From Geojedonia sp051814705 (lineage in GTDB: Bacteria; Bacteroidota; Bacteroidia; Flavobacteriales; Flavobacteriaceae): 64,000 nt of DNA. The stretch is taken from positions 62,001 through 126,000 of the forward strand of contig JBPWQW010000008.1 in NCBI GenBank assembly GCA_051814705.1. Reading direction: 5' to 3'. Within the stretch, counting starts at the first letter, position 1; every line of letters begins with the position of its first letter. Both the position numbers and the translations under genes were made by a program. Below are positions 33,244 to 41,281 of the stretch, one piece after another. Below the pieces are notes generated by a model, which saw nothing but the letters and a program-made list of their open reading frames with translations, made no database searches and was not told where the DNA came from.

Positions 33244-33534
33244 AGCAAACAACGAACACAAACAAAGAACGGCGTTAAAAAGCAAGTCTTTTTAGACCAA
33301 TTTGGAAACTTATCTGCCGACTGGCATTTGGCAGAAGTATAAGAAATTGCTATAAAATAACGCCCACTTTATATGTGCAATTTGTCACAATACAATTCCT
33401 ACAAAAATTATTATATTTAGTGCGCTCTAACCATGAACTCTAGTTGACGCTTAAAATTATATTAGAGGAGTGTGATTTGGTCTATCCTTAACTATAATGG
33501 GGGTATGTACATTTTAGTACTCATTTAACGAGTT
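33244..33534 (+). repeat. attC-like site after the methyltransferase
   Basis: Outer end CATAAAGCAAAC (33238-33249, sharing the stop codon) or GAACACAAAC (33253-33262). Then AAAGAA, inner box CGGCGTTA, common block AAGCAAGTCTTTTTAGACC, AATTTGGAAAC. Core (33385-33450), then GGTATGTACATTTTAGTACT, CATTTAACGA and junction G|TTGTGCGACATGC at 33532. Confidence 0.65.
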
Positions 33535-33595
33535 GTGCGACATGCTAAAGAAAAGATAGTACTAATTACAGGTATTAAAAAAATAGACACACAGA

Positions 33596-35044
33596 ATGCT
33601 TTTTAACTCAATTGACTTTGCAGTTTTCTTACCGATTGTTTTTATTCTCTATTGGTTTGTAACAAATAGCAACTTGAAATCGCAAAACTTTTTGATTGTT
33701 ACAGCAAGTTATTTATTCTATGGTTGGTGGGATTGGAGATTTTTATCGCTGATAGTATTCAGTACCATTGTCGACTATATTGTTGGTCGAAAACTAAGAA
33801 TAGAAGAAAATCAAGCTAAAAGAAAGATTTTACTTTGGGCAAGTATTTTAGTTAATCTTGGTTTTCTTGGTTTCTTTAAATATTATAATTTTTTCTTAGA
33901 TAATTTTATAACAGCTTTTTCATTCTTTGGGACTGGGATTAAAGCAAATTCACTTAACATTATTTTACCAGTAGGAATAAGCTTTTATACTTTTCAAACA
34001 TTGAGTTATACAATTGATGTTTATAAACGCAAACTTGAACCAACCAAAAATTTTATTGCTTTTTCTGCATTTGTAAGTTTCTTTCCTCAATTAGTTGCTG
34101 GGCCCATTGAGCGAGCAACACATTTACTACCGCAATTTTACAAAAAGCGGACTTTCGATTATTCAAAAGCTGTTGATGGAATGCGACAAATACTTTGGGG
34201 TTTGTTTAAAAAAATTGTTATCGCAGACAATTGTGCGGAATTTGCAAACCAAATATTCAATAATTCAACAGATTTAAACGGAAGCACATTAGTTCTTGGT
34301 GCTTTATTTTTTACTTTTCAAATTTATGGAGATTTTTCTGGCTATTCAGATATTGCCATCGGCACATCACGCCTATTTGGTTTTGACCTAATGCAAAACT
34401 TCAATTTCCCTTACTTCTCAAGAGATATCGCAGAATTTTGGAGGCGTTGGCATATTTCACTTTCAACTTGGTTTCGAGATTATCTTTACATTCCACTTGG
34501 CGGAAGCCGCGGGGGAACTTGGATGAAAGTTAGAAACATCTTTATAATTTTTATTGTCAGCGGATTTTGGCACGGTGCAAATTGGACATTTATTATTTGG
34601 GGTGCATTAAATGCGATTTACTTCCTACCGTTATTATTGACAAAAAGCAACCGTAACCATTTAGATACAGTAGGACAAGGAAAGTTATTTCCAAGCATCA
34701 AGGAGCTTTCATTTATGTTGCTAACTTTTGGACTGACTGTATTGGCTTGGATATTTTTCAGGGCAGAAAATATTGGTCATGCTTTTAGCTATATTTCAAA
34801 GATTCTATCTATTTCTGTTTTTGAAATTCCGAAATTCTCAGGAATGAGAAATGCATTAATCACAATTTTTTTTATCTGTGTTTTCGTTTTAACTGAATGG
34901 TTAGGTAGAACAGAACAATTTGCAATACAGAATTTAGGTTTGAAGTGGAAACGACCCTTAAGATACGCAATGTATTATGCTATTATCATAGCAATATTTT
35001 GGTTTGGAGGGAAAGAACAACAATTTATTTATTATCAGTTTTAA
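33596..35044 (+). CDS. MBOAT-family O-acyltransferase (AlgI-like)
   Basis: The 482-aa polytopic membrane enzyme is expected to transfer acyl (often acetyl) groups to a polysaccharide or similar acceptor across the inner membrane. The family signature is clear: FPQLVAGPIERATHLLPQF, YGDFSGYSDIAIGTSRLFGF and FWRRWHISLSTWFRDYLYIP. The catalytic His region is SGFWHGANWTFIIWG. About ten membrane segments. The next gene starts 9 bp downstream, an envelope SGNH/AlgX-like protein, the usual partner that completes the transfer. Both lie in one cassette: G|TTGTGCGACATGC before, GAACGCACAAC at the end of the second gene. Confidence 0.92.
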   Translation: MLFNSIDFAVFLPIVFILYWFVTNSNLKSQNFLIVTASYLFYGWWDWRFLSLIVFSTIVDYIVGRKLRIEENQAKRKILLWASILVNLGFLGFFKYYNFFLDNFITAFSFFGTGIKANSLNIILPVGISFYTFQTLSYTIDVYKRKLEPTKNFIAFSAFVSFFPQLVAGPIERATHLLPQFYKKRTFDYSKAVDGMRQILWGLFKKIVIADNCAEFANQIFNNSTDLNGSTLVLGALFFTFQIYGDFSGYSDIAIGTSRLFGFDLMQNFNFPYFSRDIAEFWRRWHISLSTWFRDYLYIPLGGSRGGTWMKVRNIFIIFIVSGFWHGANWTFIIWGALNAIYFLPLLLTKSNRNHLDTVGQGKLFPSIKELSFMLLTFGLTVLAWIFFRAENIGHAFSYISKILSISVFEIPKFSGMRNALITIFFICVFVLTEWLGRTEQFAIQNLGLKWKRPLRYAMYYAIIIAIFWFGGKEQQFIYYQF

Positions 35045-35052
35045 GAAGTGCC

Positions 35053-36054
35053 ATGAAAAAATTTATTCGAAAACTTATTCTATTTACTATCATACCACTT
35101 TTGTTTGTCTTGGCTTTTGATGTTTATCTTCGAAATATTAACACTTTATTATCTGCCAAATATGAGGGGTTAATGGAGGCTAAGGAAAATATAGATGTAG
35201 TGTTTCTTGGTAATTCACATGCAAGTTATAGTATGAACCCATACTTCTTTAAAAATTTCAATGCATATAATTTAGCAGAAGATAACCAGAAAATATATTT
35301 CGATAAGCGGATATTAAAAAAAGCAATAGACGATGGAGTATCAAATTTAAAGTATGTATTTATAAGTGTTGATTATCATTCTCTTTATACATCAAGTCAA
35401 GGTATAAGAAATGTATGGACGTATTACAAGAATGGAATAAAATACAAAAACCAAAATTACCTAAAAGCAGAAATATCACCCTTTCTATGGGGATACACAC
35501 CAAAAGTAGCAGTTAGTCTTTTAAGAAAAGAAATAATACGTAGAATTAAGTACGATTATTCTGTGATTGATTTTGATGTTCAGAAAGGGGTCAATTTAAA
35601 TGACACTTTGACTAATGGGTTTATTGGTTTAAGTGGTCAAGACAAAATGTCTTTCAACGAATTAAATTATAAGGTAAGAGCGGAATCTTTTCAGGAAAAT
35701 AATTTGGTAAGTGAGAGAAAGGAGGTTGTCGCAGACTTGGAAAGTTTTATTGTCTATTTAAAAAAAAACAATATCAAACCGGTTTTATTTTCATCACCAA
35801 CATTTAGTGAGTATAATCAATTTCTCGATAGTGTTACAATTCAAAAAAACAAAAATGATCTAAACAAAATTTGCAAAAAATTTAATATTCAATATTGGAG
35901 ATATAACGAAGATGTTAGATTTTCGAATTTAGATTTTTATAATCAAGACCATCTAAATAAAAGAGGGGCTGCAAAATTCTCTTCTATTATAGATTCAAGA
36001 TTATTAAATTATGATAAAGCACGAACGCACAACAAGACCGTTAGCTACAATTAA
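35053..36054 (+). CDS. Membrane-anchored SGNH/AlgX-like partner of the MBOAT acyltransferase
   Basis: ATG 35053 is chosen over the longer open frame because it gives an N-terminal membrane anchor (LILFTIIPLLFVLAFDVYL) and lies 9 bp after the MBOAT stop. The extracytoplasmic domain has the SGNH-like block I motif VVFLGNSHASYSMNP (Ser), ISVDYHSLY, and late DFYNQDHLNKRGAAKFS (Asp-His pair), consistent with an O-acetyl transfer partner. The last ~12 residues (KARTHNKTVSYN) are encoded by the cassette end itself, so the true ancestral C-terminus may have been different. Confidence 0.8.
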   Translation: MKKFIRKLILFTIIPLLFVLAFDVYLRNINTLLSAKYEGLMEAKENIDVVFLGNSHASYSMNPYFFKNFNAYNLAEDNQKIYFDKRILKKAIDDGVSNLKYVFISVDYHSLYTSSQGIRNVWTYYKNGIKYKNQNYLKAEISPFLWGYTPKVAVSLLRKEIIRRIKYDYSVIDFDVQKGVNLNDTLTNGFIGLSGQDKMSFNELNYKVRAESFQENNLVSERKEVVADLESFIVYLKKNNIKPVLFSSPTFSEYNQFLDSVTIQKNKNDLNKICKKFNIQYWRYNEDVRFSNLDFYNQDHLNKRGAAKFSSIIDSRLLNYDKARTHNKTVSYN

Positions 36055-36156
36055 AACACCGCACTTCAAAGTCTCTGCTTACGGCATATGGCTGTGACTT
36101 CGGAGCTAAAAGACCGAGCAGGTGAACTGGTGCGAAGTTTTAAACTTCGTAAAGCA
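36024..36156 (+). repeat. Cassette end plus R1 copy g: right end of the array
   Basis: Outer end GAACGCACAAC (36023-36033) is followed after AAGACC by G|TTAGCTACAATT, then R1 (36059-36156: CACTTCAAAGTC..GACTTCGGAG and GCGAAGTT-TTAA-ACTTCG). No core or inner boxes remain. No further cassette-type repeat is seen to the right, so this is the array end in the window. Confidence 0.6.
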
Positions 36157-36258
36157 GGTGTGTAGAACAGGTAAGGATGTGTCAGGTATTTATGGAGCAA
36201 ATAAGGGGTAAAACAGAACAAGTTTTGGTTGAGATAAAAACTAAGACCAAGACATTTT

Positions 36259-36298
36259 AAAACGAGGTTGCAGGACACTATAGCCTCGTTTTTGTTTT
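36259..36298 (+). terminator. Rho-independent terminator-like hairpin
   Basis: AACGAGG and CCTCGTT arms around a ~17-base loop are followed by TTTTTG. It lies beyond the array end. Confidence 0.6.
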
Positions 36299-36500
36299 AT
36301 AGGTTCGATACCCCAGTTTTAGTGTATCCATATTTTAAGACGGATTATATCCAAATCACAAATGATTTCGGAATATATTAAACTATCTACAATCCCTTTT
36401 ATGCAGAATAGCAGACAAAAGCTCCGATATCTAGGGTTTACCCCGCGGAGTTTTGGCTGCGGTTTTTGGCTGTTCCAAAAAATTCCTCATAAAAAGTGTC

Positions 36501-36562
36501 TTTTCTTTTGCTTGGTTTTCCCTGAGCTTGCCGAAGGGTTTTCTTTGGACGAGCAAAGAAAA
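36501..36562. repeat. REP-like inverted repeat in a 690-bp gene-free gap
   Basis: TTTTCTTTTGCTTGG and the near complement GACGAGCAAAGAAAA flank CCCTGAGCTTGCCGAAGGG, a palindrome of a type scattered in Flavobacteriia genomes. The short frame that crosses it (36362-36565) is not considered a gene. Nothing else is visible from 36300 to 36740 apart from AT-rich leader. Confidence 0.65.
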
Positions 36563-36740
36563 TGAACAAATAAAATAAAGAAAACGAATAAATAAATTGG
36601 TATTGAAATGTAGTTCCAAAAACACAGTGTAGTAAAATCATTAAACTCAACTTCTAATAAGCATCCTAAATATTTTTATGGTTTTCACGCAACGTTTTTA
36701 AGATTTGCACATCTCGTATTTAAAGTCTAAAACTTAAACT

Positions 36741-37253
36741 ATGAAAAACGTACATGTATTATTAGGGATGCTTATGCTGCTCCTGTCGAGCTGCGACCTT
36801 GGAGATAATGTTAAATGTCCAGATGCCCTTACCGGCGGACTATCTGAAGTCGAAAGCGACTTTGTGGGGGTTTGGGATTTAATCGATATGGTTGCCGAAG
36901 ATGCTGTCGATCTCACAGATGATAACGTCGACAACCCGAGCACCAACATTTACCAGCAATTTTCAGAATGTAAGCGAGATTTGGTGTACGATTTTAAAAG
37001 CACCAGAGCTTTTACCGTCCAACAAGGCTATGCAGCCACTAACTGTAGCAATAAACAGATCGTAGAAGGGACTTGGAAGTTAGAGACTGGTAAGTTAAGC
37101 TTAGTATCACTGTGTACTCTACAAAGCAGGGAGATTGTACTAAACACCGAAAAGACTGAATTCACGCGGGTCGATCAAACGACTTTTAGCGATGTCAATG
37201 GCTTAAATATCAATACCAAGGTCACCTTAACCTTTGGGAAACGGCTGCCTTAG
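36741..37253 (+). CDS. Lipocalin-like lipoprotein
   Basis: The 170-aa product has a lipobox LLLSSCDLG. The mature domain has FVGVWDLIDMVAEDAVDLTD, DLVYDFKSTRAFTV, QIVEGTWKLETGKLSLVSL and a C-terminal NTKVTLTFGKRLP strand, the pattern of Bacteroidota lipocalin-like (DUF5004-type) lipoproteins. Four Cys residues may form disulphides. Role unknown. Single gene. Confidence 0.7.
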   Translation: MKNVHVLLGMLMLLLSSCDLGDNVKCPDALTGGLSEVESDFVGVWDLIDMVAEDAVDLTDDNVDNPSTNIYQQFSECKRDLVYDFKSTRAFTVQQGYAATNCSNKQIVEGTWKLETGKLSLVSLCTLQSREIVLNTEKTEFTRVDQTTFSDVNGLNINTKVTLTFGKRLP

Positions 37254-37421
37254 TAGATTGTTATAGTCTTTAAAATACCCATTATAAGCAGGTTATAAAC
37301 GCAAGCTTTTATAGGAGCAGGCCTTGAATCTTACGGCGACAAAAGGTATGTTGTGGTGAAGGCAGCAGGTAAAATAAGGCGTAATAGGTTAATTTCATGT
37401 ATATTTGGTACTATACCTTTT

Positions 37422-39149
37422 ATGCTAATTAATCGTATACAACATGTATTGCTATCCTTTTTGTTTTGCTTTCTTATAGCAAACATGGGTTATGCGCAAA
37501 AAAACCAAACTTCAAATGCTGCATTTGCCCAGGACCAGCAGCTAGTAAAACTTCAGAAATCAATAGCCATAGAACACGATCCGGCTCAATATTTTTCTTT
37601 ACACTTTCAGCGCATGGATCTTATGCCCAAAATTAAAAACAGGCATGCTTATGTATTGAACTATTATCACAACGCAGGTTATCAATTTAAAATTTTGGGT
37701 CATTACAGAGAATCTTTAAGTATTTACAAGGCTTTCTTTTCCTATTATGATACGTATGAGCCCTTATTTTCAGCCGAATTAAAAAAAGAATACCTTAGAA
37801 AGCGAACCTTTGATTATCGTGGGATGGCCATAGCTTATCAGCAGTTAGCACTTCTGGATTCTGCTAACTTCGTGCATCAAAAGAATCTTCGATTTACGGA
37901 CACCGCTAGCACCATTTATAAGCCAGCGGCTCTAAATGATTACGGTATGTTTTTATACGGAGGCATGCATAACAAGGACTTGGCGTTAGCAAATTTTAAA
38001 GCCGCATTTACTATTACAAAAGATCACTTTCCGTCCCATTTTTTATTAGGCAGTATCCGTGATAATATGGCCGCAATATATTTAGAAAGTGGGGAGATTG
38101 AAACTGCAAAAGCACTGTACCGCGCTAATTTTGAATTTTATCAACAGATTCCAAACGAAACAAGTCTAGAAATTGATTTGCTCTTACTGATGAAAGCTGG
38201 CTCTAAAATAGTAGCGATTGAAATTAAACAAGGTCATTTAAAACAAGCGGAACGTGCCTTTGCCCAAATGCTTAATGCTTTTAGCACTAATGGCCAAGCT
38301 GCCTCCCAAAACCAAGAAGCTAGGTTAGAATTCTTAAAAGCGAAACAACAGATTCTTGCAGCTAGCCAAAAGCAGGAATTGGCCTATGAAGTGTTACAGG
38401 AAGTAAAACAGCTTTCAGATAGTATGAATGAGGCAAGTACAGCTAAAAAAAACGACGAACTTCTGGTCATCAACGACCTGATTTTGGACCGTTCTAGAGC
38501 TAACTTTAAAAATGAACAAGACCAAAAGGAGGCTGTAATTCGCAGTCAGCGCTTAAAATTATGGGTAGTGGCGCTCCTCTCTTTATTGGCACTTTCGGTT
38601 TTGGTATCGCTTTTAGTACGCCGTCGCCAACTGCATACATTAGCTAAAAATAAACGACAATTGGCCGAACAATCTCTTGAAGTTACCGCTCTTAAAAATG
38701 AAAGGCTCCAAGCAGAAATTGAATCTAAAAAAAGAGATTTATCTGACTTTGCCATCAATTTATCACAAAACCAAGAATGGGCCAAGGTATTGGCTGATAA
38801 ACTAGAACAATTAAAAACATCCAGTGGTCAACAACACAAGCTGCAATTGGAAGAATTTGAGCAAGATGTGCGGAACAAAATTAAATTTGACAAAGACACC
38901 AAAGATTTTTATGAACGCCTAGACACACTAAGTGATGTGTTTTACAGCGAGCTACACAACAAATATCCCAACCTTTCAAAAACCGAAATCCGTTTGTGCT
39001 CCCTAATCCGCTTAAAAATTGATAGTTATGCCATTGCCAGTCTTCAAAATATTAGTGTATCATCCTTAAACACCAGTCGGTATCGCCTCCGAAAAAAACT
39101 CAAACTTTCCAAAGATGATAATTTAGACGAGTGGATTCAGTTTTTATAA
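37422..39149 (+). CDS. TPR-TM-HTH regulator (LuxR-like C-terminus), copy 1
   Basis: Start ATG 37422 gives a signal peptide (LLSFLFCFLIANMGYAQ); the longer frame upstream is rejected. Residues ~35-390 are TPR-like helical repeats expected in the periplasm. A membrane helix follows (LWVVALLSLLALSVLVSLLV), then a coiled coil (KNERLQAEIESKKRDLSDFA) and a C-terminal HTH (LSKTEIRLCSLIRLKIDSYA then SVSSLNTSRYRLRKKLKL). This is a one-component transmembrane transcription factor. It is a paralogue of the gene at 53965, sharing the same domain order and much of the C-terminal third. The target is probably a nearby gene such as the secreted protein at 39364. Confidence 0.85.
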   Translation: MLINRIQHVLLSFLFCFLIANMGYAQKNQTSNAAFAQDQQLVKLQKSIAIEHDPAQYFSLHFQRMDLMPKIKNRHAYVLNYYHNAGYQFKILGHYRESLSIYKAFFSYYDTYEPLFSAELKKEYLRKRTFDYRGMAIAYQQLALLDSANFVHQKNLRFTDTASTIYKPAALNDYGMFLYGGMHNKDLALANFKAAFTITKDHFPSHFLLGSIRDNMAAIYLESGEIETAKALYRANFEFYQQIPNETSLEIDLLLLMKAGSKIVAIEIKQGHLKQAERAFAQMLNAFSTNGQAASQNQEARLEFLKAKQQILAASQKQELAYEVLQEVKQLSDSMNEASTAKKNDELLVINDLILDRSRANFKNEQDQKEAVIRSQRLKLWVVALLSLLALSVLVSLLVRRRQLHTLAKNKRQLAEQSLEVTALKNERLQAEIESKKRDLSDFAINLSQNQEWAKVLADKLEQLKTSSGQQHKLQLEEFEQDVRNKIKFDKDTKDFYERLDTLSDVFYSELHNKYPNLSKTEIRLCSLIRLKIDSYAIASLQNISVSSLNTSRYRLRKKLKLSKDDNLDEWIQFL

Positions 39150-39363
39150 ATCAACATAACTAACACAATATCAGCTATATAAATTTTATTTATAACTTAA
39201 GTCTGTGAGGTATTTGTACCCTGTCTATTGTTTGTCTATTTCTAAAATGACCCAACTATTTGATTTTACTATACTTTTATAATAAGGAAAAAACTACACA
39301 TAGTGTAAAGAAATGTATTAATAGCAAAAACTAAATGTATAACGATTATAAATCCATTAAATC

Positions 39364-39879
39364 ATGAAAACTGTAGTATTAGGCGTATTATTTTTAGGAC
39401 TCACCAACCTTTCATTTTCACAAGACGAGATTGCTTATGCCGACTCCCATTCGGAACCTGAATATAAAACCTTAAAAAGCGATCACACACACTTAGATTT
39501 TATCAATAGTATCGCTTCTGTAGATATTTCGGAACGCATATTATCATTTCAAAGTGTAGCAGCCCAATACGATATTACTGAAGAGGCCGTGTATACACCC
39601 AATCAACCTGCAACCTATACTGTTACGTTTAAAGAAGCCCATAACAAAATTGAAAACCTATACAGCCAAGATGGAGCGCTCTTAAGTAGTTACCAAACCT
39701 TTTCAGAAATAAGATTACCTTATGCAATAAGCACAAAAATTGCTATAGAACATCCAGGATGGGCTATTGATAAAGTGGATTGTACTATTAACTATACACA
39801 AGGGGAGGCCGTCAACATAGAGTATGCTGTTAAGCTTAAAAATGGTGACCAGACTCAATCCTTAAAATTTACAGAGTAG
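39364..39879 (+). CDS. Secreted hypothetical protein
   Basis: The 171-aa product has a signal peptide (LGVLFLGLTNLSFSQ), a His/Asp-rich stretch (YADSHSEPEYKTLKSDHTHL) and a domain resembling PepSY-like folds (ATYTVTFKEAHNKIENLYSQ, SSYQTFSEIRLPYAISTKIA). Small periplasmic or secreted protein, role unknown. It follows the TPR-HTH regulator by 214 bp on the same strand with a probable separate promoter, and it is a good candidate for control by that regulator. It converges with the gene at 39905. Confidence 0.65.
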   Translation: MKTVVLGVLFLGLTNLSFSQDEIAYADSHSEPEYKTLKSDHTHLDFINSIASVDISERILSFQSVAAQYDITEEAVYTPNQPATYTVTFKEAHNKIENLYSQDGALLSSYQTFSEIRLPYAISTKIAIEHPGWAIDKVDCTINYTQGEAVNIEYAVKLKNGDQTQSLKFTE

Positions 39880-39904
39880 ACAATTGGGGGCTGGAAGATC
39901 AACT

Positions 39905-41149
39905 TTAAAAACTTTCGCCAAGGATCGATTCACTTTCAGAAGGGTTGCTTAAACGAATTTGCCTGACCTCGCCAGCTCCTAAAAACCGATAGCGCAAACC
40001 CACAATTTGACCAATAGACGCATGATACGTACTGGAAAAGAGCTTTTTATTTTCAGCAAAAACGGATATGCGTTTATTAATGACCTCTATTTTAAGTGCC
40101 GTGAGTTTTGATAAATCTACAGAAAGTGCAGATAAATCGTGCTCTTTACCACTTAGGTAAACGTCACTCATCATCATACCCATGTTGGAAGCACAACCAG
40201 AAATGGCGAACGGGATCATATGTGCACTCTTAGTACCAACAATAATGATGGTGGCGTTTTGGCACACAGCCCATTTGTCGTTATACACATTTTTAATAGT
40301 GGTTTGCAATTTAAAATTGTCACCTGATAGGGCTTTAAAATCGTCTATATAATGAAATGTAGACGTTAAGGGCTGTTCACTTGAGGCAATGTCATGGATG
40401 ATATTTGAAGGCAAACGTAGTGTTTCAAGTTGCTTTATGTATTTTGGAATGGGCTGATAATCTATGGTAGCCAACCAACCATTTGATTTTATAAATAAAT
40501 CATGTTCTTTAATAATGGTACCATCTACCAATAATTTTGCTCTAAAATAACCTGGATAATAATAAATACCGGTTGCCTGTTTTTGTTGGGCGTTTATTTT
40601 AATTGTTTTGGTGATATCCCAAAATTGTTGGATATAGATGCTATCCGATTTTGTTTCATTTAAGTCAAAATCAAATACAACAGAATTGGGTATATCGGTG
40701 GTAACGGGATGGCAGGTAAATTTAATTTTTGCTAGGTCAGCAGTTGATAAGTCCTTATTAATTCTAATCATTGAAAATAGGGATATAAAAATAACCGCTA
40801 GTATGGCTGCAGAAGGCACAATAATGCCAAGATTTGGATGTATTTTTCGTTCAATCCAAGTAGGCTGTTTAGCACTGGTTTTAGTTTTAAAATCACGCCA
40901 ATTGGTATAACCTGCAAATTGCGATAAGCTGTTTAAGGTACTGATACTTGGGGCATTGGGATAGTGTATTTTTCCCCAAACACGCTTTAAAGTAGTGGTG
41001 CTCAATAAGGTTTTCGTCTCGGCTTGTATCAGGGCGCTTAACTCAACAAACACATCATGATGCCATTGTGTTGAGGCACCCCAACCCAATTTCTTCTCAA
41101 TGATGGCGAGACAAGCATTAATTAGGGTATTCTCTTCACTTTGGATCAT
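39905..41149 (-). CDS. Membrane-anchored protein with N-terminal HTH-like module
   Basis: Start taken at the ATG giving MIQSEENTLINACLAIIEKK (41149); a longer frame reaches 41182. Residues ~1-100 (LSTTTLKRVWGKIHYPNAPS, LNSLSQFAGYTNWRDFKTKT) look like the start of a cytoplasmic DNA-binding or adaptor module common in Bacteroidota. A membrane helix follows (LGIIVPSAAILAVIFISLFS), then a ~280-aa beta-rich extracytoplasmic domain with a lectin/laminin-like appearance. This may be a transmembrane regulator with an external sensor. It is divergent from the secreted lectin-like gene at 41282. Confidence 0.65.
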   Translation of the reverse strand: MIQSEENTLINACLAIIEKKLGWGASTQWHHDVFVELSALIQAETKTLLSTTTLKRVWGKIHYPNAPSISTLNSLSQFAGYTNWRDFKTKTSAKQPTWIERKIHPNLGIIVPSAAILAVIFISLFSMIRINKDLSTADLAKIKFTCHPVTTDIPNSVVFDFDLNETKSDSIYIQQFWDITKTIKINAQQKQATGIYYYPGYFRAKLLVDGTIIKEHDLFIKSNGWLATIDYQPIPKYIKQLETLRLPSNIIHDIASSEQPLTSTFHYIDDFKALSGDNFKLQTTIKNVYNDKWAVCQNATIIIVGTKSAHMIPFAISGCASNMGMMMSDVYLSGKEHDLSALSVDLSKLTALKIEVINKRISVFAENKKLFSSTYHASIGQIVGLRYRFLGAGEVRQIRLSNPSESESILGESF

Positions 41150-41281
41150 ACAATAAAGTTCTCTAAAATTTATGACGTGCACAAGTTTGAATGAATTTGA
41201 ATCAACTTGTCTCCAAAACTTAACGAATAATTAACCCTCAAATTGAAGCACTTACAAGAAATTTGATAAAAAACAGATAAA

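Noticed and set aside
6066..36156. CRISPR array
   Set aside because: The repeats are 100-600 bp, diverged and separated by genes, not short identical repeats with uniform spacers.
6066..36156. Insertion sequences or MITEs as an explanation for the spacers
   Set aside because: There are no transposase genes, no constant terminal repeats and no target duplications. The outer arms match across genes instead of within the spacer, which MITEs do not explain. Not fully excluded for R1.
36362..36565. 67-codon frame
   Set aside because: It crosses a REP-like inverted repeat with CCCTGAGCTTGCCGAAGGG and has no recognisable product.
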